From assembly GCF_001649575.2 (NCBI RefSeq), contig NC_051448.1:15435997-15499996 (forward strand): 64,000 nt of DNA, in the 5' to 3' direction. Each line of letters opens with the position of its first letter. Position 1 is the stretch's first letter. The translations under genes and the position numbers were made by a program. This DNA is from Kryptolebias marmoratus (lineage: Eukaryota > Chordata > Actinopteri > Cyprinodontiformes > Rivulidae). Under the pieces are notes generated by a model. The model had not been told where the DNA came from and did not search any database. It saw nothing but the letters and a program-made list of their open reading frames with translations. Below, piece by piece: positions 51,624 to 62,322 of the stretch.

Positions 51624-54077
51624 AACCTGTCCTCAGGAGATGAACAGAATTTGAAAAGGTTGTTTGAGATTCACTTTGTTGGAGCTAAGTTTGCTATTTT
51701 ATGTCTCAAACTGGATTCATTTTGGTGTTTTTTTTTTTTTAATAGATTTGACCAAAAAATAAATATAAAATGGGAACAAATCATGTGTTTGTGACAAGCT
51801 GCTTTATCCTTTGAGTTTAGGAGCCTTTTTTTGTTTGTTTTTTGTGATAAAGATCAGAGTTAAGTGGTTTGACCAACAACAAAAAAGCCTGTTCCTCTGA
51901 AAACTAAAAACGGACAGAAAGTGAAGTGAAAACAGCAGCTTAAAAACCTTGAAGAACCTGGAGAACGACGGATCGAGAACACCTTAAAAGAAAAATAACG
52001 TCTAACTGGACTTTTAAAACAGAATAAGTAAAAGGCTTTTATAAAAAAACCTAAATACCTGAAGTTTTTAGTTTAAAGAAGCACTATGAATGTTCAGAAC
52101 TCAAGAAAAAAAAGTTGCTGCTATGAAAGGAAGGCAATCCTGAACCTGCCTGCGTTCATTCGTCCGTCTGTTAGCAAAATATCTCATGAGCCACTGAACC
52201 ACTCAGTCAGTTTTACAGACACGGAGCTAAAGTCTGGTGTGGTAGTGGCTGAGAGTGATCTCCAATCCAAAATGAATGAAGCAGGATGAAAGCTCTCGTG
52301 TTTGATGCTTCCAGGACTTTACTGTCATGGACGCCGTCAGAAACCTGCGCGCCTTTTCCAGGCGTTTCTCCGCAGAGACCTGAGTTTCCCTCCCAGCGGT
52401 GATCACCTTCTGTCGGCTGGTTCTTCTGCTTTAACCATGGAAGCGTTCAGCCAGCGGCAGTAATCTGGTTCTGCCTGATCTTCTGCCTCTCTTCCTGTCC
52501 TGCCCGTGACTCCGTCCCCGTGACTCCATATGGGATTGGGATTAGAATAGCGCATAATCCCGGTGCTGGAGGAGAGAATTAGCGAGGCTTCCTCTGGAGC
52601 TTCGGTTACACGAAGGCCCGTCAGGCTTGTCGATGAAAAAACCCAATCGGGCTCACGTGCACGGAGTCGTGCACTCACGCACACCCGCAGACGTTTGGGA
52701 ATCCAAATCTGTTACTGGGTTTGGCAAAATTAAAGAAAAAAAAGGGATTTTTTTTATTATAAAGAGTGCTTTAATCTCTGCTTGCAAATTGTTTTTTTGC
52801 TTGTTTGTTTTTTTGAGTGGGAGAACAGCATCAGCACTGTCAAAACTGACACACTGTGTGTGTGTGTGCACAAGCTGTCCCATTACATATCAGTCCACTG
52901 ATGCTAATGTCCACAGAGACAGGACGCGTCCCTGAACGTCCCCAGCTCGAACACAAACACAAACATTTTAGTCAGGTGGAACGAGAGGAGACTTTGTTTT
53001 TAATAGAAGATGATGCAACATTTTTAAGAGTTTTGTGATCCCAAATAACTCATGGATGTCACCAGGACTTGGTTTTAAAGATTTGGTATAAATAGTATTT
53101 GTAATTAAACACTGAAGGAATGCATATCGCCCACCGCCTTTAATATCAGAGTCTAGGTCAAACCTTGACGACAACATTAAATATGATCTCATGCAATGTC
53201 ACAACATGTGTTGTCGATGACTCTCAGCTACCATCGTAAAAAAATTTGCTCCATATTAGTAAAACTGACTGAGTTAGAACCACTTTTGTGTAGACTCATG
53301 ACAATAGGCTGTGGCAGCCATCTTGAGTTGGATTAACTCCAAAAGTTAATCAGTTGTAGATAAACATCCAGCGATTATTTCCTGAAAGTTTCATGAGAAT
53401 CCATCCAGTGGGTCATGAGATATTTTGCTAACAGACAAACAGGTTTGCCTCTTAGAGTTAATGCTAAAGTTCTAAGCAAACATCTTGAGCAGTAAGTAGC
53501 TCTTGGAGTATTTGTTGAGGATGACTCTCAGCTACAACCACACCTAATTTTAGCTCAATTTTTGTAAAACTGACTGAGTTACAGCCATTTTTGTGTTTGT
53601 TCAGCTCAGTTGTTTGTGGCGGCCATCTTAAATTGGGTTGACTCCAAATGTTAATCAGTTGTAGAGGTATATCCAATGATTATTTCCTGAATATTTTATT
53701 AAAATCCATCCAGTGGTTCATGAGATATTATGCTAACAGATAGACACACACATAGACATGATTGCCCCCCTTTCAGCAGCGGTATTGTTCCAGACAAAGC
53801 TTTCTAAATGCACCTGTTGAGTCTTAGAGTCCTTATCGGTCACATGAGAAGACACTGATTTATCTGTGTTTTTCTGTTGCCTGGATGCAGAGATGCTGCT
53901 CAGACATCGATCCGCCTTTAACCTGAGCGCTCTGACACTGCGACCCTCTCCAGGTTTACCTGTCAGGAAGTCGGTGTCCGGCGCCAGCAGCGAGTCACTG
54001 TAAAGGCTCCCCTTCAGTGAGGGCCTCCTCCGCAGGGTGTCCTCCATGTCCTCGCCGTGGTCCAGCAGCTCCTCCAT
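45372..54077 (-). CDS. eml1: EML1-like gene, N-terminal exons only
   Basis: EML1 is a microtubule-associated protein. An N-terminal trimerisation coiled coil plus a basic linker bind microtubules, and HELP and WD repeats form two beta-propellers. Here exons at 54077-53960, 49850-49659, 48213-48084 and 47612-47511 join in frame to encode about 180 residues. The coiled coil is DRLTYLEQRMQMQEDEIQLL, close to EML1 and clearly different from EML4. A candidate last exon follows (46032 to about 45372). I recognised no HELP (VKMFLRGRPVT type) or WD exon between here and evl. The gene may therefore encode a short, propeller-less protein of roughly 190-200 residues, or be a decayed duplicate. Gene family is secure; truncation is inferred from absence. 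Confidence is for an EML1-derived locus. Confidence 0.85.
46033..47510 (-). other. EML1-like intron 4
   Basis: About 1.5 kb of sequence with no supported exon. It was examined for a HELP-domain exon and none was recognised. Confidence 0.55.
47511..47612 (-). CDS. eml1: EML1-like exon 4, basic linker
   Basis: Encodes GVRSPSGSAMDSPCGSTKTR and then PTSAASTCKKVPE, plus GG. It begins like the GVRKE segment of EML1. The acceptor is tttttcag|T and the donor GGAAGG|gtaagg (phase 2). After this exon EML1 should proceed to a HELP-domain exon; none is found downstream. Confidence 0.82.
48084..48213 (-). CDS. eml1: EML1-like exon 3, basic Ser/Pro linker
   Basis: Encodes RPVSLALPSRPPMVTSSAAS and then LKKSSTLPSSSTTRNYSPTP, PR. 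It is equivalent to the ARPLMQTLPLR...LPKKP segment of EML1. The region is basic and Ser/Pro-rich, as expected for the microtubule-binding linker. The acceptor is tccctgcag|CC (phase 1) and the donor CGGAG|gtgcgg (phase 2). Confidence 0.85.
48214..49658 (-). other. EML1-like intron 2
   Basis: Spacer between exons 2 and 3, bounded by the GC-type donor and a normal acceptor. About 48235-48430 resembles a common fish repeat (cctaaccccta-type stretch). The rest is unremarkable. Confidence 0.6.
49659..49850 (-). CDS. eml1: EML1-like exon 2, trimerisation coiled coil
   Basis: Encodes DRSSAASGLDVADRLTYLEQ and then RMQMQEDEIQLLKMALADVL, KRLNISEEHQ and an Ala/Gly/Arg tail ending GAK. Heptad Leu/Ile positions make the EML trimerisation domain. 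The acceptor is ctcttccag|AC. The donor that keeps frame is non-canonical: AAAAG|GCGAGC (a GC-AG intron). A second in-phase GC site (GGGAG|GCAGGA) lies 30 bases earlier in the transcript. Confidence 0.88.
50857..50930 (+). repeat. (GT)n microsatellite, interrupted
   Basis: About 36 units with a gcgc break near 50884, in the EML1-like intron 1. Confidence 0.95.
51493..51552. other. assembly gap, 60 N
   Basis: Beside an AT microsatellite, which probably caused the gap. Confidence 1.
51568..51620 (+). repeat. (AT)n microsatellite beside a gap
   Basis: About 26 AT units starting 15 bases after a 60-base gap. Confidence 0.9.
52155..52275 (-). repeat. dispersed repeat, copy 8 (reversed, internally deleted)
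   Basis: ctgttagcaaaatatctcat is followed directly by gtcagttttacagacacgga and gtggtagtggctgagagtga. The middle third with the CCATCTT core is missing. Confidence 0.75.
53113..53790 (+). repeat. dispersed repeat, copy 9 (dimer)
   Basis: 5' end gaaggaatgcatatcgccca, then two units with ggcagccatcttgagttgg (about 53314) and ggcggccatcttaaattggg (about 53617). Each ends gagatatt.tgctaacaga. Confidence 0.85.
53960..54077 (-). CDS. eml1: EML1-like exon 1
   Basis: The ATG has A at -3 and G at +4. It encodes MEELLDHGEDMEDTLRRRPS and then LKGSLYSDSLLAPDTDFLT, plus G, and ends at ACAG|gtaaac (phase 1). Joining to exon 2 gives DFLT-DDRSSAAS, matching the DDSASAAS that follows the first exon of EML1. 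The N-terminal residues themselves differ from the MEDGFSS start I know, so this is probably an alternative or fish-specific first exon. Confidence 0.75.
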
Positions 54078-54191
54078 GATGCGTGTGCGTCCCCCTCTGA
54101 GACCTGGACCCTGATGGAGGACGTCAGCCTGATCCCGTCCGCTTTGACTCAACTTTCACCCCCCTCCCTCACCTGATGTCCTGTGAGGAGT

Positions 54192-54194
<3 letters not shown>

Positions 54195-54243
<49 letters not shown>
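54195..54243 (+). repeat. (GT)n microsatellite just upstream of EML1-like exon 1
   Basis: About 23 units, some 120 bases upstream of the exon 1 ATG in minus-strand terms. Such arrays can form Z-DNA. Confidence 0.9.
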
Positions 54244-54839
54244 AGGGTGATGTCACTCAGAGGACAGATTAGAGACACGGTAATCCCATTTGAAGGCTTG
54301 TGGTGGAGGGAGGGGGGGGACAGGAGGACCGAGGGAGACTTTTAGCCCTTTCCCACTGGCGCCTGCACAGCACGGTCCGGGTGGTTTTCCATTACACCTC
54401 GGTGACAGCTCCAGTGGGTTCATCGTAAAAACTGACATCACACTCCCAGCTGGTGGCGGTAATGCTCCATCATGCTGCTTGCCGGCCCCCACGTGTTGGT
54501 GTCGGCGTTGCCGTTCTTTAAAAACGTCAAAATTATGTCCAGTTACTGCGGCGAATGGTCAGAAAACGGCAGGTCGGGTTGTTTTTATAGAGTGGCCCTT
54601 GTGATCACAGACATATATATATGTAGAAGTAATCGCCTCATTACGTGCTGGAGCGCATCTTGCGTCACCGCCATATTGGATGGGTCTCTCTTCTCTCTAA
54701 GGCCCACTCCCAATACTCGCACTTGTCTTCCACAGGTAAGACTGAACAACAGGTTCGGTTGTTGGACCATTTGCAACATTATGTCATCGCAGCTGACGTC
54801 GTTTGGCAATCAACGAAATGCTAACAGGAGGAAGTGGTA

Positions 54840-55372
54840 GGCCCCGTCCCAATACTCACACTCCCACCCTCGTTCCACCCTCAGGTCCTTCAAATGCTCA
54901 TTCATAATGAAGGGTTTGAGTGCGTAGTGTGTCCCAGTTCTCCGGAGTGTTCTTTAGCCCCTTTGTGTACTACATCTGGCATTCAGCTAAGCAAGCATCC
55001 AGGCGGACTTCGGCGAAGTATTTACCCACAATTCATCGCTGCATGTGACGTTTTGAATTAAAAGTATTCAACAAGTCAGAACAAAACACATTTGAACAGC
55101 CAAATATCTCCTGCAGTGACTTTGGAAAGCAAAAATACCTAAACTGTGCTTTTAAAACCTTCTTAAAATACCAAAACAGCGACCGGTTCCGCCATGTTGG
55201 ATGTCACAGTTACGACGCAGAGGCTTCAAGTCGATGACGTAACCCGTACTGTCCCAGATCTCCAATGTCTGCATGCTTGTAACCTGCGCACAGGAAGCCT
55301 TCTGTGCACTTCGACTGGGAACACGCTTCCTAGAGGAGCGTAGGCTGGAAGTGTGAGTTTTGGGACCGAGCC
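54840..55372. mobile_element. 533-bp element with inverted termini
   Basis: Starts GGCCCCGTCCCAATACTCAC, and the complement of its end is GGCTCGGTCCCAAAACTCAC. These form inverted ends of about 30 bases with several mismatches. No coding sequence and no clean target duplication is seen. A second left end of the family (GGCCCACTCCCAATACTCGC) lies at 54701-54720. Confidence 0.6.
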
Positions 55373-55676
55373 TTACTCCGTCATCGAGGTATCTACGTGA
55401 ATAACGCCTACGCTTGTGATGTAACCGGCGACTCCACCCACTAACCCCTTCTGACGTCACGTTTTCAGGCCAGCACGTTGCACCTGAAACCAACATTCTG
55501 GTTCCACGAATGCTTGCTGGTGGAACAGCCTTGGAACCGTGGAGACCCAAGTGGCGCCGGAGGACAAGGGGCTTTTCTTTTTTGTTTTTTTTGTTTGTTT
55601 CTCCTTCTGAGTCAAGTTAGGAGGAAAGCGGCATCGAGCGACTTCTGCCTGATGGAAAAAAAAACTGGGGTAGGGG

Positions 55677-55801
55677 NNNNNNNNNNNNNNNNNNNNNNNN
55701 NNNNNNNNNNNNNNNNNNNNNNNNNNNNNNNNNNNNNNNNNNNNNNNNNNNNNNNNNNNNNNNNNNNNNNNNNNNGGGGGGGGGGGGGGGGGGGGGGGGG
55801 G
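55677..55801. other. assembly gap, 99 N, ending in a 26-G run
   Basis: The N block (55677-55775) is preceded by ggggtagggg and followed by 26 consecutive G (55776-55801). Confidence 1.
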
Positions 55802-56149
55802 TTGGTTTGCTGCGGCACGCAGGAAATGCGTACGAGCGGAGACAATTACAGCATCCAAAAAGCGCTGACGTCAGGCCGCCATCAGGCCCGAGGCCCGATG
55901 ATGAGATCCAGGGATTAGGGAGCAGAACTTGATTAATTACAGTCATCAGGAGGACAATAAGCCGGATGTGGTAATTAGAGCGAGGGAGGAAGGAGCACGG
56001 GTGGAGGAAAAGCTGGTTAGGTGTTGGTGTTGGAGGGGGGGGGGTCTCCCTCCTAAGGCGAATCTCTGCCTGCCTTGCAGTTTGTTGGGCTGATTCTTCC
56101 TCCAGCAGGTGTGTCCATTCGCTGATCTGTCTGACTTCATTTGTCCCCA

Positions 56150-56605
56150 GGCAGGGGCGCTTGTGTCTGTCAGCGAAATATATCAGGGACCAACCTGATG
56201 AACCCCATCACTGGACGCACGCCTGCAACCGGTTAACTTTTGGATTCAAGATGGCCGCCACGGCCAGCTGACCTTAAAAGGCACGAGCATGGCAACAGCT
56301 CAGTCAGCTTTGCAGTTGGCGTGGTAGTAGCTGAGAGTGATCCTCCCAACACATGTTCTGACAGATTGCACAAGATCTCCGTCTGTTAGCAAAATATCTC
56401 CAAAAGGACTGGACCAATATTAGCGAAACTTTCAGAAAGTGATCACCGGATGCGCCTCCACGTCTGATTCCCCTTTGGAGCCAACCCAATTCAAGACGGC
56501 CGCCACCGCCAGCCGAACGTAGGAAACGCACAAACAGCTACAAGTCGTTCAGTTTCATGGGTACTGAAGTGAGATGCGGCGTGGTAGTAGCTGGGAGTCA
56601 CTCAC
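56150..56605 (-). repeat. dispersed repeat, copy 10 (reversed dimer)
   Basis: Two reversed units with attcaagatggccgccacgg (about 56242) and ttcaagacggccgccaccgc (about 56490), and gtggtagtagctgagagtga at about 56320 and 56580. More CpG-rich than the other copies. Confidence 0.8.
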
Positions 56606-59600
56606 GGCAAGGACTCTGAGCGCGAACCGGTCGAGCCTCGTCCTTTTCATCAGATTTCACTCTCATCCGCGGATTCCCGGAGACAATATTCCGACTATCA
56701 GGCCTTTGAGCCGAGGTAAACCTCTCAGGACGGGCGGACGTCAGGAGCTGCGTTTTACCCAAACCGTGCCGCTGAAACGTGTTTCCAGCATCAAGCCTGT
56801 TGATAAAAAACAAAAACAAACACGCGCTGCCAATTTCAGACATTTAAGAGCTTCAGTTTTGTTGGCAATTAATTCCGCCCTTTTATGAGGCCTTTGAGAG
56901 GCCGTGGTAAAAAGAACGAGGCAGTAATGTTTCCCGACATTAAACCTGAAGGGACTGGAAGTCTTTGTAGGGGATAAAAAGATATAAACCTCTCTGAGCA
57001 AAATCCCTCTGATGAAGTTATTGTTTGCTAAGCGTGATGAGCGTCCAGCTTCGAAGGCAGCATCTGTGTCACAATGACAATTTACACATCAGCAAAGGCA
57101 ACATTTCTACTAAAAGGGATAGTTTGGGATTAAAAATCATGTATTTTGAGGGAAAAATCCTTGTTTATCTCTGTAAGTTGTGAACCCAGCAGTGAAAAGC
57201 TGCCATTCGGTGAACTCGGGTCACGTTGTACGGTTAAACATGGCAGCGAAAGACGCCGAAACGTTAGAACTGATTCTGCTTTCACAAGATAAGGGAGACA
57301 TTCAAACATAAAGGAAGCAGGAAAACTTGTGACGTGCCTCTTTTTAAAGAGAATGGCGTTAAAATCCAAAATTTGTTTGAAACGCTCCAAAACTTCCAAC
57401 ATCTGCTGAGATACTCGCGAACTTCCTTGAAACTAAATTCCATTTTGTTGGCTGGAAATGCATCACATCCTGTATTTAAACATCTTATTCATTAAAAACC
57501 TCAGCAATAGTAGTACTAATGTGTTTATTTTTTTCATTTAAGGCTCTTTTCTTCCCGTCTCATTGTCTTTACGTTGGGACCAGCAGAGCTCACTCTGGGC
57601 GCGACAAATATGAAACAGTAGAAAAATTCATTTAAACACGAAATACATGACAGTCAGAGGAATTAACTGAGCAGGAGGCTTGTCGAGCAGCGTCCCAGGC
57701 CGAAGTGTGAGAACTGATTTATCGTCACGACATCAATTTACTCTAACAAGCTGCCGCGAGGGTCTGAAGGGACGGCTGGCTCTGGGTGATGGAGGACATG
57801 GAGGAGGGACGGGGAGGGGTCAACGTCTCCTGCTTTCTTCATACAAGCACATAATCCTGCTCAAAACTTAAAAAAATCTGACACCAATCTGAGGCTGGTG
57901 TCTAATCGCCGCCCTCCTGTGGACGCTGTGCAGCATCACAGCAGGGAGGCCTGTTTTCAACCGAGTTTAAAAGTTTTACTGAGCCCAGATAAATGTAACA
58001 GGAGCATTTTAATCTGACCTACCGAAATGTGTTCGATAAAAAAAAAGAGAGAGAAAAATGAGGGGTGAAAAAAAAAATACACACGCTGAAACTGTTTCAC
58101 AAAGAACTTCAAATTTATAAATAGTCTTTCAGTGGTACATTAAATCAGTTGGGAGGATACAGTCTTTGAGTTCAAAGCAAACAATCCGACAGAGGGACAG
58201 TTATCTGATGCACACATTTCTTTCTAATCCAAAAAAACAAACAACAAAACAAAAAGACAATCTAAGCTGTATTTCCCACACTTTTTTTTTTACTTATTTT
58301 TGCAAGGCTGGCCGCGTGGCCCAACGAGCTTTTTCCCGGGGGGACATTTCCGCGGCGACACACGACGCAGGCGTGGAGAGGGAGCTGACTGACGAAGGGT
58401 CGCGAAAAGCTTCTGCCTGCCCCTTTGTGGGTCTCGGCCCCCATCCGCAGGGACAAACGGATCGACGCACGGGCGATGGCGACGCCGATCGCCTGCCAGC
58501 GAGCTTGAAAAGGTCTTCGCGCCACGAGCTTCGAAGCACTTCACTGGGATTTCGTGTGGCAGACCGACACAAAGCAGCGCAATAAGGAAAAAAAAATGGC
58601 GCCTCTAACTAAACTCCAAAGCAGGCAGAGCAGGGACGAAGGTGCTGAGCTGATTAAAGCAGGTTAGGCTATAAAACAACACCTAAAGCTCTGAATATAT
58701 CATCTGAAAACAGAAAGAGACGAGCAAGGAGCGCATGAACGTTTATCCCTAACCTGTCTGGGCTGTTCCTTGGCCTTCATGATGCTGTTTGCTCACTATA
58801 CAGAACAGCTGGATTTACGCTAAAATTAAATTACATTCAGATATTTACTAATTAGGTGACATCTGAAGGAAACAGGTCCCACTGGATTTTAGATAGCCAT
58901 ATCAGAGTAAAGAGGGCTGAAAACAAATGCGCGCCTCACTTTTCAGATTTAAAACTTCATTTTCCTTCTCATTCACAATTATGCTGTACTTCTGTTGGTC
59001 TGTCACATAAAATCCCAGTAAAGTGCTTTAAAGTTTGCGTCTGCTGTGACAAAAAGTGATCTGCGCTGCTCAGCGTTTTAAAAAGAAAAAAATCTTTCCC
59101 CTCCTTGACAATTAGGAAGCAGACTCCACCTAGTTCCAGTTTGCCCTCTGGTGTGTCGAGAGGCGGGGGCAGGGGGAGGGGGAACTCTGGGGGTTGTCCC
59201 GCCTCGGATTTACGGCTCAACTCTTTCCCGAAAGAGTAAATCGACGGGAGCTCGATTGGCTCTCTGACACGGCACCTTTCCTGGTCGCCTCGGGTCAAGA
59301 CCGGACGTTTTATTTTTAAAAAGATTCAAAGAAACGAGGGGGGGGAATTATCAGAGCAGCTTCGCTCTCCTGTCTGCTGGGGCGTACTTTGGTCTCGTCT
59401 CCACCCCGTAACGTCAGATTATTAATAATAATAATAATTAAAGAAAAAAAACATGAACATTTCTGTCATCATTGGTTCTAAAGTTACAAATAAACAAAGA
59501 GTTTTCCACCCTGCAGCACAAAGACGCAGGATAAAAGTCTGTCCAAATAAGTTAAACTGACATCTTCATATATTCTAGTTTTTCTCCATTTAAATAATCT

Positions 59601-60671
59601 TTTACTTTAAATATAATTATTAGAGATCTTGCAAATATACTACACTGTGCATTGGCTGTTTGCTCGTTTAAAGAGTGCCCGGTGTTTCCTGGATTCAGAT
59701 ATGTACACTTCATCAGGAGGAAGGTCACGAGACGACATCAGACATCAGGTCCCTTCCCTTTTTTCTTTTTTTTTTATATTTCATTTGGTCAAACCTCATT
59801 TATTTAACACTGTCACGAGTTATTTTAGTTTTTTTTTCTCTTTAAACTAATCTGTAAATGAACTAAAAAATAATGCATATTCTCTTCTGGATTTGTTCAT
59901 TTTCAAAAATAGAAAGTCTAAAAAATATATTGCATACGCCATTTTAGGAAATCGACATAATAAAATAGTCTCAGGAAGGAGAATATATATATTTATGACC
60001 TCTTTGAACAATCAGGGGGGGAAGGGAGATTTGATTTCGTTTGGGTCATGCCGCCCAAATGGAGGGAAAAAGTTAAAGATGGCTTTAAGTGTGTGTGGAA
60101 AACTTTTACATCTTTTTATTTATTTCATTATAGTTCACCAAAAAGGGGCGTTTGCTGCGTCGGAAAGCAATCAAGGGAGGGCTCCATAAATATATATATA
60201 TACATACATACATATATATATATATTTATTTTTTCCTAAAGTAACACACACACACATTCCGACACTACTCGAGTGACAGTAAAACACTTGCAGGTTAAAA
60301 GGCAAAAGGAGGAGCGTGGTTTGAAATCAGCCACAGCTCAGCTTAAAGTATCAAAGTACCCCCCACTCCACACACACACACATCTGCTGAACTTTGACAA
60401 CAGCCAGATGCGTTCCTGAGTTGCACATTCCTTTCAGAGCTGTGAATGTCCCAACGCTGCAGTTAATTCTCCGGGTGGGAATGTAAGCCACCAGCAAGTC
60501 GACACATGAAGCCAGGCCGGGGTACCTGTTTGCCCAGACAGCTCATCCAGATGTGGCTGCCTCTTTCCTCACCGAGCATTGCAGCAATCCCATCAATTCA
60601 AAACCCCCCTCCGCCCCCCCGCAAGGAAGTAAGCTAAGCCAGGTGTGCTCGTACCGCTTGTGTTGTGGGAG

Positions 60672-60809
60672 NNNNNNNNNNNNNNNNNNNNNNNNNNNNN
60701 NNNNNNNNNNNNNNNNNNNNNNNNNNNNNNNNNNNNNNNNNNNNNNNNNNNNNNNNNNNNNNNNNNNNNNNNNNNNNNNNNNNNNNNNNNNNNNNNNNNN
60801 NNNNNNNNN
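60672..60809. other. assembly gap, 138 N
   Basis: Flanked by ordinary sequence, with a C-rich run (60604-60622) some 50 bases to the left. Confidence 1.
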
Positions 60810-62132
60810 ACCACCACTCGCGTCCTGCTAATGTACCAGCAGCTGGAATTTTCAAAAGAGAAAAAACAAACAAATAAAACAAAACAAAAAAAAAACAAGC
60901 TGATAGTGTGTGGTGTGGGCAATAAGGAATGCTTTAGTGCAATATAACAGGGAGAAGTGCTGACGAAGAGGAGGAGGAGGAGGAGGGGAGGTGTGAGGGA
61001 GGAGATGGGGAGTCCTGGCTCGCGCCACGTCCTTTGGTTTATCTGGGCTGGGCAGGAAAAGAGGGAGGGGGGAAGATAAAAACAGGAAGTGAAATCCGAT
61101 CTAGTTGTAGAATCAGAAAGCACTGAAATCGCTCAAATTTGGGTCGATTTGAAAACTTTGCTCAGATTATTTTGCGGGAGGAGGGTAAAAAAAAAAAAAA
61201 GGCAACCCAAACACGCTTTTCTTTGTCAGTTGATAGTAAAAGAGATGTCTTTGCATCCTGCCCTGTTGTCACGAGTGGTTTCTCCAATATTCCGACACTT
61301 TACAGTCAATACGTCAGTCACTGTTTGCAGACTGAGCTCTCAGTTCCTGTCCTCCGCTAATCACTGCTCATCAGTTTCTTGGTTGTTTGTGAGCTGCTCT
61401 GAGCTCTCCCTGCCAGGCAAATATTAATTCATGATAAATATGATAAATAATCAGAAAAGACTTAAAAAAAAAAAAAAATGGCCAGGAAACAATGGATGGC
61501 TGCCGGAGCCTTTTTCAGAGACGACACATCGTCAAATCAGAGATTAAATAAAACTCCACACACTGCACTCAAACTCAAGCGCGGTAGGGAACGAAACCCG
61601 TCTAGGCGAAGCATGTGAGTTACGTGCAGAGGATCGCCTGAGACGAAACCGTCTCAGTCGGCGTCAGAGGAGAGGGAGGGGAAAGAGACTCCATCTGAAT
61701 CTGCAACGTCGGGATCGATCGATTGCATAAAAGCCTCCTAGAATGCTTTAAGCTCAAGAACAACGGCCTCCAGTCATGGTGGGGGGGATTGGCAGCGGCT
61801 GACAAATGAAATGGACAGGACTGTTGTGCTGAGCTGCTACAGAGGAGACTCTGACAGCAGGATTCCTGGCATTAAAAAAAGAAAAGAAAAGAAAAGAAAA
61901 GAAAATCCGATGAATGAAGTTGGCTTTGTCAGCTTCTCCACCGACTACTGGTGCTCTGAGATGAGTTTACCATTCAAGCCCTCCTTAAAGGGATCTGTGC
62001 TTCTTATTCTGTCCGTACAACCAAGCCCCTCCCTTCCTCCTCCCTCTGCTTAGGAGGGGTGTTGCTCCTCCCCCTGCCCCCTTCTGCGCAGGAGGCGGAG
62101 CTACGCGACACCTAGTTCGCCCACCCGCGTCT

Positions 62133-62322
62133 CTACTGCAGGTTTTTCAGGATGCGTCCGTAGCGGAAGTCGTAGACGTGCCGGCAGAGGTACACCAGGT
62201 CGGGGTCGACGTCCGTGGGCACACAGCGGTGGGAGGGGGGGGTGAAGTCGGGGCGGAAGGGCACGACGCTGGCCCCGCCGGGTGGGGCGCCTTCAGCACG
62301 CCGCTTGACCAAGGCACAAAAT
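62133..62322 (-). CDS. bahd1: bahd1 last coding exon, BAH-domain C-terminus
   Basis: Encodes FCALVKRRAEGAPPGGASVV and then PFRPDFTPPSHRCVPTDVDP, DLVYLCRHVYDFRYGRILKN, LQ and a stop. BAHD1 is a heterochromatin scaffold whose C-terminal BAH domain reads histone marks. The ending RHVYDFR.GRILKN matches what I recall of the BAHD1 C-terminus. The acceptor cctccccag|A in phase 2 joins the preceding exon to give QYC-R-FCA in frame. The 3' UTR must run leftward, but its end is not placed. Confidence 0.85.

Larger units (their letters stand above)
49851..53959 (-). other. EML1-like intron 1
   Basis: A 4.1-kb intron. Holds a long GT array (50857-50930), a gap (51493-51552), an AT array (51568-51620), a reversed fragment of the dispersed repeat (52155-52275) and a dimeric copy (53113-53790). 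No other exon is supported. Confidence 0.65.
54078..62132. other. region between bahd1 and the EML1-like gene
   Basis: About 8 kb including the unplaced bahd1 3' UTR. Contains a GT array (54195-54243), an inverted-terminal element (54840-55372), a gap with a flanking G run, a reversed dispersed repeat (56150-56605), a GC-rich block at 58.29-58.58 kb, a second gap (60672-60809) and a GGA run (60960-60990). No convincing coding exon is seen. Confidence 0.6.

Noticed and set aside
52403..52684. Minus-strand open frame of 93 codons in the EML1-like intron 1
   Set aside because: No coiled coil, domain or phase-compatible splice pair seen. Considered as an alternative first exon and dropped.
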